Source: DASQYE01 sp036389315 (GTDB lineage: Bacteria > Acidobacteriota > Blastocatellia > Pyrinomonadales > Pyrinomonadaceae). From it: a stretch of 64,000 nucleotides of DNA. Positions 34,974 to 44,163 of this stretch are shown here, piece after piece. Below the pieces are notes generated by a model. The model was not told where the DNA came from. It made no database searches and saw nothing but the letters and a program-made list of their open reading frames with translations. The stretch's first letter is position 1. Every line of letters starts with the position of its first letter. The DNA lies in the NCBI GenBank assembly GCA_036389315.1, contig DASVQF010000001.1:1-64000 (forward strand), read 5' to 3'. Both the position numbers and the translations under genes were made by a program.

Positions 34974-35709
34974 TTTTATCCTCCACTTTGTTGGCTCCGG
35001 TCTGGGCCACCAGATTCGAGGCGTACAGCAGACTCTCGAACGTTCCGGCGTCGCTCCACCATCCATCGAGTTCGTCCCAGGTCATATCGCCGCGCTCTAT
35101 GTAGACGTTATTTACGTCCGTGATCTCCAACTCGCCGCGTCCCGAAGGCTTGAGCGTGCGGATGATGTCGAAGACATCCGAGTCGTACATGTAGACGCCG
35201 ATGACGGCGTACTCAGACTTGGGCACTTGCGGCTTCTCTTCAATGCGCAGGACGTTGCGCCCGTCCAGTTCGGGGACGCCGAAGCGCTGCGGGTCTGACA
35301 CCTTCTTCAACATGATCTTGGCCCCACCGCCCTGGTGACGATAGCTCTTGACGGCCTGGCGAATATTGCCCTCGATGATATTGTCTCCGAGGACTATGCA
35401 GAGGGGCTCGCCCGCGCTGAAATGCTCGGCCAGGGAGAGCGCCTCGGCGATGCCGCCTTCGCCCTCCTGGTAGGTGTAGTTGAGATGCTTGAGGCCGAAG
35501 GCGCGGCCGTTGCCGAGGAGCTTCAAAAAGTCTCCGGCGCTATTTCCGCCCGTCACGATCAGAATATCCTTGATGTCGGCGTTGACCAGGGTTTGAATCG
35601 GGTAATAGATCATCGGCTGGTCATAGACCGGCAGCAGATGTTTATTTGTGACGGCGGTCAGGGGGCGCAAACGCGTGCCCAGCCCGCCGGCCAGGACGAC
35701 ACCTTTCAC
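34933..35709 (-). CDS. rmlA: Glucose-1-phosphate thymidylyltransferase-like nucleotidyltransferase
   Basis: A 258-residue GT-A-like nucleotidyltransferase. VVLAGGLGTRLRPLTAVTNK at the start contains the nucleotide-binding signature, PVYDQPMIYYPIQTLV follows, and VLGDNIIEG carries the metal-binding Asp. It couples a sugar-1-phosphate to dTTP (or another NTP). The start codon is GTG, preceded by GGAGGAAG. No rmlB or rmlD lies in the window, so the product may feed a different pathway or be completed elsewhere. Confidence 0.85.
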   Translation of the reverse strand: MKGVVLAGGLGTRLRPLTAVTNKHLLPVYDQPMIYYPIQTLVNADIKDILIVTGGNSAGDFLKLLGNGRAFGLKHLNYTYQEGEGGIAEALSLAEHFSAGEPLCIVLGDNIIEGNIRQAVKSYRHQGGGAKIMLKKVSDPQRFGVPELDGRNVLRIEEKPQVPKSEYAVIGVYMYDSDVFDIIRTLKPSGRGELEITDVNNVYIERGDMTWDELDGWWSDAGTFESLLYASNLVAQTGANKVEDKNVAPAGTAATTAI

Positions 35710-35777
35710 TTATGCTTCCTCCACTCAAGTTGCTTGACGGTTTGCTTTAAAGAAAGCAGGTTGCCGACGGCAGAACT

Positions 35778-35809
35778 GCTATATTGGTTGATAAGCTGGA
35801 AAAGGTCAA
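35778..35809 (-). promoter_or_regulatory. Candidate promoter upstream of the rmlA-like gene
   Basis: On the minus strand TTGACC (35804-35809) lies 20 bases upstream of TATAGC (35778-35783). The spacing is longer than ideal, so it is only a candidate. The 172-base gap between the neighbouring genes contains no coding sequence. Confidence 0.3.
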
Positions 35810-35881
35810 ACGCCCTTCCACAGTCGCGGCTTCCCGGTTGCGCCGAGGGCGCGGCCGAGGAATGGGGTTCTCATTACAGCT

Positions 35882-37480
35882 TCAGCTCAGTAGCATTCTG
35901 GCCGACAGATAGAACCTGTCTCGGGCGCGTTGCGTCCACTTGATCGTCGCTTTGACGAGCCGGGTCGAAAGGCTTGTTGCTCGCATCCGATGCTTGAAGC
36001 CTATGTGCGCGTCTACGGTCTCTTCTATCTGGTGAATGTTGACGGCGCGGCTGCCGAGCGCCACGGCGTAGCGCAGGTCATACTCCGGCTTCTCCGTAAG
36101 ATCGGGACAGGCTTTGCCCGCCTCCTGGGCCCATAAAGCATTTCGCAGCGCAGCGGCGACGGCCGTCTCGGAGAAAGCCTCTCGATAACGCTCTGCGAGC
36201 CGGCGGCCGTAAAGAGCGCGCAAGGCCGCATCGGAGATGAGCAGGCGGCTGAAGCGGATGACCTCTTCGTTAGAGGTCGCGACCAACGGGTAATCTTCCG
36301 GGAAAGCGCCCGTCTCGGTAATCAAATCCCACCTCGTATTTTTGATCGAAACTACGGGTGTGCCGGCGCGCATGGCGTCCGTGCGCAGAGTGCCTCCGGT
36401 CAGCGGAAAGGATTCGACGAGAAAGTCCGACGCCTTGAGCAGTGCATCTACGTCCGTACGACGGCCGAGCCAGACGAGGCGCGCGCGCACCTCTGCGGGA
36501 GCAGTCTTGAAGTGGCCCATGATGTGGCCGACGACCCCGTGCGACCCGTGTCCGACGATCAGGTGATAATGCCTTGGCTCCGCGCTCAAAAGCTCATAAA
36601 TAGCCCGGCCGAAATTCCAGCCCTCGTCCGGCACAAGCTTGTAGTAGGCGGCGATGGTGATCGAGACGGTGCAGTTTTCGGGCACGCCCAGTTCCGTGCG
36701 TGAGACCTGCGGGGAGCTTCTGGGTCGAGAGCCGAGGGGAACCAGGTATATGCGTTCGGGCTCGACGGCGCGATGACCTATGCTGTAGCGCGCGCCCTTC
36801 GGGCGATACTCTATAACGCGGTCGGCCGCGCTCATGCCGAGGCTGAAGACATGGTCTGCATGATTGAAGAAGACAAGGCGCGCCCCCGTGCTGCGGCGGA
36901 GCATGAGCGCGGCGCACAGGGCCAGCACGTCGTTCGGATTGACGTGCAGGATCACGGTTTCAGGCCCCGCTTCCATCAGGCGCTCGTAGAGCCAAGAGAC
37001 TTTCTCCGTCGGGCTCGAACCCTTCGGGCAAAGATGATAAGCGTCAACCGATTCCGAGAGTGAGCCGAGACTGTTCCGGCCATGCTCGCGGGAATCTATC
37101 CATTCGGAACTGACGAGAGTCTGCCGCGCGTTCTCATACCGCTTCAAGAGGTCGCACCAGGCCAGTATCACCTCCGTGTGCCCGCCGCCGTCCACGATGG
37201 AGCTTGTCAGGTGCGTTACGCGCCCGCGCGGCTTTACATCTACGGCCTTATGCTTTGCGCAGAGCGCCTGCGCGATTTCCGTCAGGGCCCGGTCAATCTC
37301 GGCGTCACCCCATTGTCCGAAGTGATAATTCCAGCCGACGACGCCTGCCGCCGAAAACCAGAACAGGGCATCGTCCGGACGCTCCTGCGCCAGATGCTCG
37401 AAGGCTCGCGCTCGACAGGTCTCGTAGGCAGCGCGGCGAAGCCTTAGCTCCCTCTCTATTTTGTCCTCTTGGTTCGGCAT
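35882..37480 (-). CDS. GT-B glycosyltransferase (OGT/GT4-like)
   Basis: A 532-residue GT-B type protein. Helical N-terminus (RAAYETCRARAFEHLAQERP) resembles a short TPR-like region. Then VTHLTSSIVDGGGHTEVILA is the acceptor-domain loop, TVSITIAAYYKLVPDEGWNF and SDFLVESFPLTGGTLRTDAM are donor-side segments, followed by RAGTPVVSIKNTRWDL. The pattern suggests an OGT- or GT4-related enzyme without a safe subfamily. The ATG at 37480 is used; an earlier in-frame GTG at 37537 is possible but adds no conserved sequence. Confidence 0.72.
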   Translation of the reverse strand: MPNQEDKIERELRLRRAAYETCRARAFEHLAQERPDDALFWFSAAGVVGWNYHFGQWGDAEIDRALTEIAQALCAKHKAVDVKPRGRVTHLTSSIVDGGGHTEVILAWCDLLKRYENARQTLVSSEWIDSREHGRNSLGSLSESVDAYHLCPKGSSPTEKVSWLYERLMEAGPETVILHVNPNDVLALCAALMLRRSTGARLVFFNHADHVFSLGMSAADRVIEYRPKGARYSIGHRAVEPERIYLVPLGSRPRSSPQVSRTELGVPENCTVSITIAAYYKLVPDEGWNFGRAIYELLSAEPRHYHLIVGHGSHGVVGHIMGHFKTAPAEVRARLVWLGRRTDVDALLKASDFLVESFPLTGGTLRTDAMRAGTPVVSIKNTRWDLITETGAFPEDYPLVATSNEEVIRFSRLLISDAALRALYGRRLAERYREAFSETAVAAALRNALWAQEAGKACPDLTEKPEYDLRYAVALGSRAVNIHQIEETVDAHIGFKHRMRATSLSTRLVKATIKWTQRARDRFYLSARMLLS

Positions 37481-37582
37481 TGCTTTCGGGGCGTAGAGCT
37501 TAAGCGGCTCTCTCGCGGGCGGCAGCAGTCTACTCACAAAGCCCTGGCGGCTTTATCCACGAGCGTCACACTCATAAAAAAG

Positions 37583-38932
37583 CTACCGGCCGCTCTCCTT
37601 GAGGGCTTCTACCTCCAGGCTGCTGCCGTCGTGCGGCCTCACAAACTCCGTGCGCCAGGGCAAGCGCACGCGCACCACTCCGTCCCAGCGGCTCCCCGCG
37701 CCCGGCTCGCGCATCACTCCCGTGTCGAAGACCGTAAAGGAGATGACCTGCTCGGCGCTCGCCTCCACCTGGATTGGGCCCAGCGTCAGGATGTAGACGT
37801 TCAGATGATAGAGCCCCTCGTTCAGAAAGTTGGCGGGGAAGGTGCAGGTCGCGCGAAAGAGCCCGGCCCTGTGCGGCTCCGAGTACCAATCCTCTTTGAG
37901 CAGGTTGGCGACCGGAGTGTTGGCCGTGCTCAAGACGACGTTGCCCACCTTGTCGAGCAGGTAGATGTTCGCGTACAGGTTGCGCGCATCTTCCTCAAAA
38001 TTCCAGAACTCGACCTCGACTGCGACCTCTTTATCAATATCCACGTCGCCCGTGACTGCGCCGTTCGAGACTATGCGGACGGCACGGAGGCGCACCTTGC
38101 TGTTGCCCGGAGCAGTCGCCTCATCCGTCCAGACGCGCTCGCCGCCGCTCGCGGCATTCGCGCTCAGGTAGTCGGCGACGACTTCGGCCGTTCTCCCTTG
38201 ACGAGCGATCTGCCCGTCGGCAAGCAGGATGGTTCGAGAGCAGAGCTGGTTGATGTAGGTCATGTTGTGGCTGACGAAGATGACGGTGCGGCCCTCCTGG
38301 GCCACCTTATCCATCTTCCCCAGACACTTCTTCTGGAACTCGGCATCGCCCACGGCCAGCACTTCGTCTATCACCAGCACTTCCGGCTCAAGGTGCGCGC
38401 TGACGCCGAAGGCGAGGCGCACGTACATGCCGCTCGAATAATGTTTGACGGGCGTGTCTATAAAGCGTTCGACGTTGGCGAAGGCTACGATCTCGTCGAA
38501 CTTGCGCTTGATCTCGGCGTGGCGCATGCCGAGGATGGCCCCGTTGAGGAAGATGTTTTCGCGCCCGGTCAATTCCGGATGAAAGCCCGTGCCGACCTCC
38601 AGGAGAGAGCCGACGCGCCCGTAGACGTAAGCCTCGCCGCGCGTCGGCCGCGTAATGCGCGAGAGGATTTTCAAGAGCGTCGATTTGCCCGCGCCGTTGC
38701 GCCCGATGATGCCGACGACCTCGCCTTCCCTGATCTCGAAGGAAACGTCTTTGAGCGCCCAGAAAGTGTCGGCCCGGCGGCGAGCGAGCGCGCCTTGCGG
38801 CCCGGAGCGGAGCCGTCGAAACGGGGTCGCCACCGCCGTCGTCAACACGTCGCGCAGAGCCCTGTAACTTTCGCGCTGGCCGAGGCGGTAACGCTTGCTG
38901 ATGCCTTCGCAGCGAACGGCAATATCACTCAT
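37583..38932 (-). CDS. wzt: ABC transporter ATPase Wzt with C-terminal glycan-binding domain
   Basis: A 449-residue protein. The nucleotide-binding domain has Walker A IIGRNGAGKST (residues 75-85), the signature KHYSSGMYVRLAFG, Walker B EVLVIDEVLAVGDAEF and the switch VIFVSHN. After about residue 270 a beta-rich Wzt_C domain follows (VRIVSNGAVTGDVDIDKEVA, VEVEFWNFEEDARNLYANIY). That domain recognises the capping end of the polymer in O-antigen and capsule ABC systems. With the permease at 38936-39814 it forms a Wzm/Wzt exporter, a second export route besides the flippase. Confidence 0.92.
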   Translation of the reverse strand: MSDIAVRCEGISKRYRLGQRESYRALRDVLTTAVATPFRRLRSGPQGALARRRADTFWALKDVSFEIREGEVVGIIGRNGAGKSTLLKILSRITRPTRGEAYVYGRVGSLLEVGTGFHPELTGRENIFLNGAILGMRHAEIKRKFDEIVAFANVERFIDTPVKHYSSGMYVRLAFGVSAHLEPEVLVIDEVLAVGDAEFQKKCLGKMDKVAQEGRTVIFVSHNMTYINQLCSRTILLADGQIARQGRTAEVVADYLSANAASGGERVWTDEATAPGNSKVRLRAVRIVSNGAVTGDVDIDKEVAVEVEFWNFEEDARNLYANIYLLDKVGNVVLSTANTPVANLLKEDWYSEPHRAGLFRATCTFPANFLNEGLYHLNVYILTLGPIQVEASAEQVISFTVFDTGVMREPGAGSRWDGVVRVRLPWRTEFVRPHDGSSLEVEALKESGR

Positions 38933-38935
38933 ACT

Positions 38936-39814
38936 CTAAACCACGTCGGCAAAGATCGCCTCCATCCGCCGGAAATAATAGAGCCCGCCCGCGACGACCG
39001 CCACGACCGCCACAATCGACGCCAGCAGGAGCGCGCCCGGCGCTTCCGCCCTGCCCAAAAGCGCCCAGCGAAACCCCTCGACCACGCCCGCCATCGGATT
39101 CAAGCCGTAGAGCGGCCGCCAACGCCCGGGCACGAGCGACGCCGGATAGGTCACAGGCGTCAGAAAGAACCAGAGCTGTATCAGGAAAGTCGTGGTGTAG
39201 CGCACGTCCCTGTATTGCACGTTGAGCGCCGAGAGCCAGAGGCCCACGCCGAGCGCCGTCAACACGGCGAGGAGCACAAAGAGCGGCACTGTCAGGATGG
39301 CCCAGCCGCCGGGCACTATCCGGTAATAAGCCATCATCCCCACCAGCACGACGAAAGCGATCAGGAAATCGACCAGCCCGCCGAGCACGGAAGAGATCGG
39401 AATCACCAGGCGCGGGAAATAGACTTTGGTCAGCAGTCGTTCGTTCCTCACCAGGCTGTTGCTCGATTCCGAGAGCGCGTGCGCGAAGAGCTGCCACGGG
39501 AGCAGCGCCGTGTAGACGAAGACCGGATAGGGCACGCCGTCCGAATGGATGCCTGCCAGGCGGCCGAAGAACAGGCTGAAGACGAGCATCAGGAAGAGGG
39601 GCTGAATGAGGGCCCACGCGACGCCCAGAGCCGTCTGCTTGTAACGAACCTTGATGTCGCGCCAGGTCAGAAAATAGATCAGCTCGCGATAGTCCCACAG
39701 CTCCCTCAGCCCGGCGACCACGCCCTCCCCCGTCGCGCGAATCACAAAACAGGATTTCGCCGGACGAGCGGACTTGCGCCCAGTGGCTACTACTGCGAGC
39801 TTGCTTTCCATCAT
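38936..39814 (-). CDS. wzm: ABC-2 type polysaccharide exporter permease Wzm
   Basis: A 292-residue membrane protein with six hydrophobic segments. LWDYRELIYFLTWRDIKVRY and QTALGVAWALIQPLFLM are the conserved Wzm/TagG N-terminal elements, and YPVFVYTALLPWQLFAHALS is a family landmark. It forms the channel for the full-length polymer on its lipid carrier. Three bases separate it from the wzt gene, as in known exporters. The first two codons are Met-Met, so the start could also be 39811. Confidence 0.92.
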   Translation of the reverse strand: MMESKLAVVATGRKSARPAKSCFVIRATGEGVVAGLRELWDYRELIYFLTWRDIKVRYKQTALGVAWALIQPLFLMLVFSLFFGRLAGIHSDGVPYPVFVYTALLPWQLFAHALSESSNSLVRNERLLTKVYFPRLVIPISSVLGGLVDFLIAFVVLVGMMAYYRIVPGGWAILTVPLFVLLAVLTALGVGLWLSALNVQYRDVRYTTTFLIQLWFFLTPVTYPASLVPGRWRPLYGLNPMAGVVEGFRWALLGRAEAPGALLLASIVAVVAVVAGGLYYFRRMEAIFADVV

Positions 39815-39837
39815 GCGCGGCCTTCGATTGCAAACCT

Positions 39838-40743
39838 TCAGTGTAAAGAGGACGAGACGAGAACACGACGCGCCGAGCGCAGGATGCTGCGTCGCAGCTT
39901 GAGCGGCACGATCAGCCTGCCGATGGTTCGCATGATTTGCAGGCGACGAATCCTTTTAATCTCAGGATAAGCAGCCCTGATCTCGTCGTAGCTCAAGAGG
40001 CCCTCAAGGAGCCTGACCTGGTCTAGCCAGTCGCGGCGGCTCTTCATATTCGCCCTCGTCGTCGAATCAGCGTGATAGCGAAAGGCCGAAAGCTTCTCCT
40101 GAATAAAGCCCACGTCGTAGAAGAACATGATCCTCAGCCACATCTCCACGTCGCAAGTCTGGTACATGGCCGTGTTGAATAAGCCGACGCGATCAAAGCA
40201 CTCTCTGCGAATCATGACGGACGAGGGCTCGCCCACCCAGTTGCCCAAGAATTCCTTTTCGAGATACTGAGCGAACAGGTCGCGCCCGCGATTGACGCAT
40301 TCGAGCGCGCGGAACCGGGTATGAAGCGTGGCGCAGTTTTCGAGCCATTCTCTGGTAATTTCATCTTCGACATCTATTATTATATCGCGTGCCGCAAAGA
40401 CGAGCCCTAAATTTTCGGCCGAGAGAAACAACTGCACCATCCGCTCGATGCACTGCGGATAGAGGATGTCGTCCTGAAAAAGAAACTTGACGAACTGCCC
40501 ACGCGCCAACTCGACGCAGCGGTTCCAATTGCGGGCCAAGCCCAGATTGCGCTCATTCAAGACCAGCCGGATTCTCTCATCCCTGACCGCGCGGACGATC
40601 TCCACGGTGTCGTCGGTCGAGCCGTCATCGACGACCAGAATCTCCGACGGCGGGAAGGTTTGGCTCAAGGCTGAATTGATCGAGTCCAAAATCCATCTTG
40701 CGCCGTTGAATGTGGGGATGCAGACGGAAACTGAATTAGTCAT
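39838..40743 (-). CDS. GT2 family glycosyltransferase
   Basis: A 301-residue GT-A transferase. SVCIPTFNGARWILDSINSA is the start, ILVVDDGSTDDTVEIV the second conserved strand, and FLFQDDILYPQC contains the DXD-like metal site. The WVGEPSSVMIRRECFDRVG stretch matches the acceptor/HD region. It is the first gene of the leftward operon that runs into the Wzm/Wzt pair. Confidence 0.88.
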   Translation of the reverse strand: MTNSVSVCIPTFNGARWILDSINSALSQTFPPSEILVVDDGSTDDTVEIVRAVRDERIRLVLNERNLGLARNWNRCVELARGQFVKFLFQDDILYPQCIERMVQLFLSAENLGLVFAARDIIIDVEDEITREWLENCATLHTRFRALECVNRGRDLFAQYLEKEFLGNWVGEPSSVMIRRECFDRVGLFNTAMYQTCDVEMWLRIMFFYDVGFIQEKLSAFRYHADSTTRANMKSRRDWLDQVRLLEGLLSYDEIRAAYPEIKRIRRLQIMRTIGRLIVPLKLRRSILRSARRVLVSSSLH

Positions 40744-41175
40744 AAATTAAACACCCGAACGCCAGGAGCGCGCGCCGGTCTTCTTGTCCGTGCCATTAAA
40801 ACTACAGGTGAACATCTTAAATATCAATCACCGACAACCTGTTTCATCCCGCAAGGGGGCGGCCAGGGCCTTAGAGGGGCTTAAACAGTTGCGATCTTCA
40901 ACTCCGGCGCTAAGCACGTCTTGAACGCGCTTCTCATCACCCGCACCGGGTTATCTCTTCGCCCTCGTCGCGGACGAGTTGAAGACCAGCCGTCGCGGCA
41001 AGTGGCTGGGGTTCGTCGGGCTCTTCTACAACTCCGCCGTGCTCATGCACAGCCCCTACGATGAGCGTCCTCGGAGTTTCTCCTTACACCTCTTTTGCAC
41101 TAAGATTAATCTCATCTGAGACCGCCGGCCAATCGCGGTCAATCCTCTGCGGGGAACACCAGACCGAGCGCACAG
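40744..41175. other. 432-base divergent intergenic region with possible degraded frame
   Basis: This gap separates the leftward GT2 gene from the rightward GT4 gene and should carry both promoters. Only one stretch looks protein-like: on the plus strand 40925-41119 is open without a start codon and reads GYLFALVADELKTSRRGKWL then GFVGLFYNSAVLMHSPYDE, ending in TGA. I do not recognise it; it may be the remnant of a disrupted gene. The rest looks non-coding. Confidence 0.35.
40799..40827 (-). promoter_or_regulatory. Candidate promoter for the Wzm/Wzt operon
   Basis: The minus strand reads TTGATA (40822-40827) and TAGTTT (40799-40804) with 17 bases between them, 55 bases upstream of the GT2 start. 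The -35 match is good and the -10 weak. Confidence 0.35.
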
Positions 41176-42180
41176 ATGATTAAAGTCACGGCCCTGACTT
41201 CCGGCAAGCACGCCCCGGCCAGCCGTTTTCGCGTCCGCCAGTTTATCAGGCCGCTCAAGCATCTCGGCATAGAGGTTCAGGAGTTTCACCCGCCGTGGAG
41301 CAAATACAGGATGGCGAGCGTCCCAGGCGTCGGGATGCTCGGGCGCTTAGAGGGCCTTCGCGCCGCCCGCTCAAGCCAGATCACCTGGCTTGAGCGCGAG
41401 CTGATTCCCGGCCGCCTGAGCCTTGAGCCCTGGGCCGGGCGTCGTAAGCTCTTTGACGTTGACGATGCCATCTGGCTCCTGAACCGGACGGGCTTCTCCG
41501 AAAAGATAGCCGGGCTGTGCGACGGCGTGATCGCGGGCAACCACTTCATCGCCGACCACTACCGTCAACATCACCAGCGGGTCTGGGTCGTCCCGACTTC
41601 GATAGACACGGAAGTCTGGCAGCCTGCCGCAGGAAGAGCAGAGGGGCCGCGCTGGATGATCGGGTGGATCGGCTCGGCCTCGAACCTGCCGTACCTCTAC
41701 GAAGTGGAAGAGGCGCTCGCCCGTTTCTTAAACGAGCACAGGCAGGCTCACCTCAGAGTCGTGTCGGATCGGGAGCCCTCTTTCAAACGGATTCCGCAAT
41801 CGAGTTGGAGCTTCGTGCGCTGGTCGCCCGAGGGGGAAGTCGGCCTGGTGCAGGAGATGGACGTGGGCCTGATGCCGCTGCCCGACACGGATTGGACGCG
41901 CGGCAAGTGCGCCTTCAAGATGATCTCTTACATGGCCGTGGGGCTGCCTGTGGTCGTCAGCCCCGTGGGCGTCAACAGCGAGATATTGCGCCTGGGCCAG
42001 GTCGGGCTGGCTGCGGCTACTTCCGATGAGTGGTACGATGCTCTCTCGGCGCTCTTCGCGGATAGAAGCCTTGCGCGCGCGATGGGCGCTACCGGGCGCA
42101 GTGTGGTCTTAGAGCATTATTCGGTCAGCCGAAACGTCTCTCGGCTGGCAGAAATATTTCACGAAGTAGCGAGCCCTTAG
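41176..42180 (+). CDS. GT4 family glycosyltransferase
   Basis: A 334-residue GT4-like protein. SGKHAPASRFRVRQFIRPLK at the start and RRKLFDVDDAIWLLNRTG are typical of a group of short GT4 enzymes. The donor-side segment IGWIGSASNLPYLYEVEEAL and FKMISYMAVGLPVVVSPVGV follow. It is related to the gene at 52726-53811, which shares the same motif order. Cytoplasmic, specificity unknown. It is the first gene of the rightward operon. Confidence 0.83.
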   Translation: MIKVTALTSGKHAPASRFRVRQFIRPLKHLGIEVQEFHPPWSKYRMASVPGVGMLGRLEGLRAARSSQITWLERELIPGRLSLEPWAGRRKLFDVDDAIWLLNRTGFSEKIAGLCDGVIAGNHFIADHYRQHHQRVWVVPTSIDTEVWQPAAGRAEGPRWMIGWIGSASNLPYLYEVEEALARFLNEHRQAHLRVVSDREPSFKRIPQSSWSFVRWSPEGEVGLVQEMDVGLMPLPDTDWTRGKCAFKMISYMAVGLPVVVSPVGVNSEILRLGQVGLAAATSDEWYDALSALFADRSLARAMGATGRSVVLEHYSVSRNVSRLAEIFHEVASP

Positions 42181-42201
42181 AGGGCTTCGGCCGTCAATCT
42201 T

Positions 42202-43029
42202 ATGGAGCTGACAGAGCAGCGCGTGGCGGAGCGTGAGCGCCGCTTTCAATTCGGAGAGAATTGGAGGCGGTTCCTGTCCGTGCTCAACCAGGAGCGCATC
42301 AGGGAAGCAGAAAAGTCTCTCAAGCAGATGCTTGAACGGGAAGACCTCCGGGGCAAGAGCTTTCTGGACATAGGCTCGGGCAGCGGCCTCTTCTCGCTCG
42401 CCGCGCGCCGACTTGGCGCACGCGTCCATTCCTTTGATTACGACCCGCAATCCGTGGCCTGCACGGAGGAGTTGAAGCGGCGCTACAGGGCTTCGGACGC
42501 GGAGTGGACGATTGAGCGCGGCTCTGTGCTCGACGCGGATTACGTGCGGAGCCTGGGCCAATTCGACATAGTCTACTCGTGGGGCGTGCTGCATCACACG
42601 GGCGCTATGTGGCGGGCGCTTGAGAACGCGAGCCTTCCGGTCGAACGGGGCGGCAAGCTCTTTATCGCCATCTACAATGACCAGGGGCTCAGGTCTAGGG
42701 CCTGGCTAAAGGTCAAGCGCGTGTATGTCTCGGGGCTTGCGGGCAAGCTGCTGGTTCCCGTGATCTTCATCCCTTACTTCATCATGGGAGGCTTGACGAA
42801 AGACCTGCTGCGAGGACGCTCCCCTCTGGCCCGCTACGCCGAGTATAAGAAGTCGCGCGGGATGTCCATCGTGCACGACTGGATAGACTGGCTCGGCGGC
42901 TACCCGTTCGAGGTCGCGCGGCCCGAAGAGATTTTAAGCTTCTACCGCGAGCGCGGCTTCAGCCTCGAAAAGATGATTACGTGCGGGGGAGGACTGGGCA
43001 ATAACCAGTTCGTTTTCGCGAAGCGATGA
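42202..43029 (+). CDS. Class I SAM-dependent methyltransferase
   Basis: A 275-residue methyltransferase. Motif I is SFLDIGSGSGLFSLAARRLG, followed by VHSFDYDPQSVACTEELKRR and FDIVYSWGVLHHTGAMWRAL. The region FIPYFIMGGLTKDLLRGRSP may form a membrane-contact or acceptor lid. It lies between two GT4 genes and overlaps the next by four bases (ATGA), consistent with modifying a lipid-linked sugar. Confidence 0.86.
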   Translation: MELTEQRVAERERRFQFGENWRRFLSVLNQERIREAEKSLKQMLEREDLRGKSFLDIGSGSGLFSLAARRLGARVHSFDYDPQSVACTEELKRRYRASDAEWTIERGSVLDADYVRSLGQFDIVYSWGVLHHTGAMWRALENASLPVERGGKLFIAIYNDQGLRSRAWLKVKRVYVSGLAGKLLVPVIFIPYFIMGGLTKDLLRGRSPLARYAEYKKSRGMSIVHDWIDWLGGYPFEVARPEEILSFYRERGFSLEKMITCGGGLGNNQFVFAKR

Positions 43030-44144
43030 CGAGACTCGCCTTCCTCATACGCTCGCTGGACTACGGCGGAGCAGAGCGTCACTTGCTGACGCTTGCCCGC
43101 GCTCTCGATAAAGAACGCTGCTCCGTGACGGTGCTCTATTTTTACGAGGGCGGACGCCTGGAAGAAGAGCTGCGCGCGAGCGGAGTCCGCATGCTCGCTC
43201 TCGGAAAGCGCGGGCGCTGGGACTTACTCGGCCTTTCCTGGCGGCTCGTCAGGCAACTGCGAACGCTCAGGCCCGACATCCTGCACTCCTTTCTGGTCGA
43301 GCCCAATCTGTTGACGGTCTTTCTCAAGCCGCTGTTGCCTGCGACGCGCGTCGTCTGGGGAGTGCGCGCCTCTCGCGTTCATTTCGAGAACTATGACCGT
43401 TTTTCTCGTCTGAACTTCCGCCTGCAATGCCTCCTCTCGCGCTTCGCCGATCTCATCATCTTCAACTCCGAGCGGGGCCGCGCCTATCACCTCTCTGAAG
43501 GCTTCCCGCCTGCGAAGAGCGTGGTCATCCCGAACGGCATAGACACGCAAGCCTTCAAGCCCGAGCCGGAGGCGGGCAGCCGTGTGCGCGCCGAGCTGGG
43601 AGTCAAGCCCGAAGCCTTGCTCGTCGGATGCGTCGGCCGCTTAGACCCTATGAAAGATCACCCGACGCTCGTGCGCGCCGCCCGCATAGTGTGCCGTGAG
43701 CGCGAGAACGTGCGCTTCGTCTGCGTCGGCGATGGGCCCACAGACTACTTAGCGGAGTTGCAACTGTTGGCCCAGGAGCTAGGCGTCGCGGAGAAGTTCA
43801 TCTGGGCGGGCGCGCGCTCTAACATGATGGCCCTTTACAACGCGCTCGACCTCCTGGTCTCGGCCTCTTTCAGCGAAGGCTTTCCGAATGTGATTGGAGA
43901 AGCAATGGCCTGTGGTGTACCCTGTGTCGTCACGGATACGGGCGATTCGGCCTTGATTGTCGGAGAGGCGGGCCGCGTCGTTGCCCCGCGCGACCCGGCG
44001 TCGCTTGCCGAAGCGATCATCTCGTCTCTGGATAAAAGGAGCGTCGAGACGAGCGCGAGGGCGCGCCGACGTATCCTCGAAAATTTCAGCGTGGAGCGAA
44101 TGGCCGCAGAGACCGAGAGGGCCATCTCGGTGGCTCTGCGGTAG
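43026..44144 (+). CDS. GT4 family glycosyltransferase (tandem copy 1)
   Basis: A 372-residue GT4 enzyme. It opens RLAFLIRSLDYGGAERHLLT, and the donor domain has LLVGCVGRLDPMKDHPTLVR then SASFSEGFPNVIGEAMACGV, which includes the E-x7-E site. The next gene encodes a clearly related protein (GEGFPNVIGEAMSCGVPCVV), so the two arose by tandem duplication and may add successive sugars. Cytoplasmic. Confidence 0.88.
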   Translation: MTRLAFLIRSLDYGGAERHLLTLARALDKERCSVTVLYFYEGGRLEEELRASGVRMLALGKRGRWDLLGLSWRLVRQLRTLRPDILHSFLVEPNLLTVFLKPLLPATRVVWGVRASRVHFENYDRFSRLNFRLQCLLSRFADLIIFNSERGRAYHLSEGFPPAKSVVIPNGIDTQAFKPEPEAGSRVRAELGVKPEALLVGCVGRLDPMKDHPTLVRAARIVCRERENVRFVCVGDGPTDYLAELQLLAQELGVAEKFIWAGARSNMMALYNALDLLVSASFSEGFPNVIGEAMACGVPCVVTDTGDSALIVGEAGRVVAPRDPASLAEAIISSLDKRSVETSARARRRILENFSVERMAAETERAISVALR

Positions 44145-44163
44145 CGACCGAAGAGCGGCTTCG

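Noticed and set aside
35710..35881. Possible riboswitch in the leader of the rmlA-like gene
   Set aside because: Only short inverted repeats (for example GCTTT...AAAGC) are present, with no conserved aptamer pattern.
37469..39970. An 833-codon open frame on the plus strand
   Set aside because: It lies antisense to the Wzm/Wzt exporter genes, has no protein-like pattern and is a by-product of high GC content.
41056..41289. A 77-codon minus-strand open frame
   Set aside because: It overlaps the start of the GT4 gene at 41176 in antisense and has no recognisable features.
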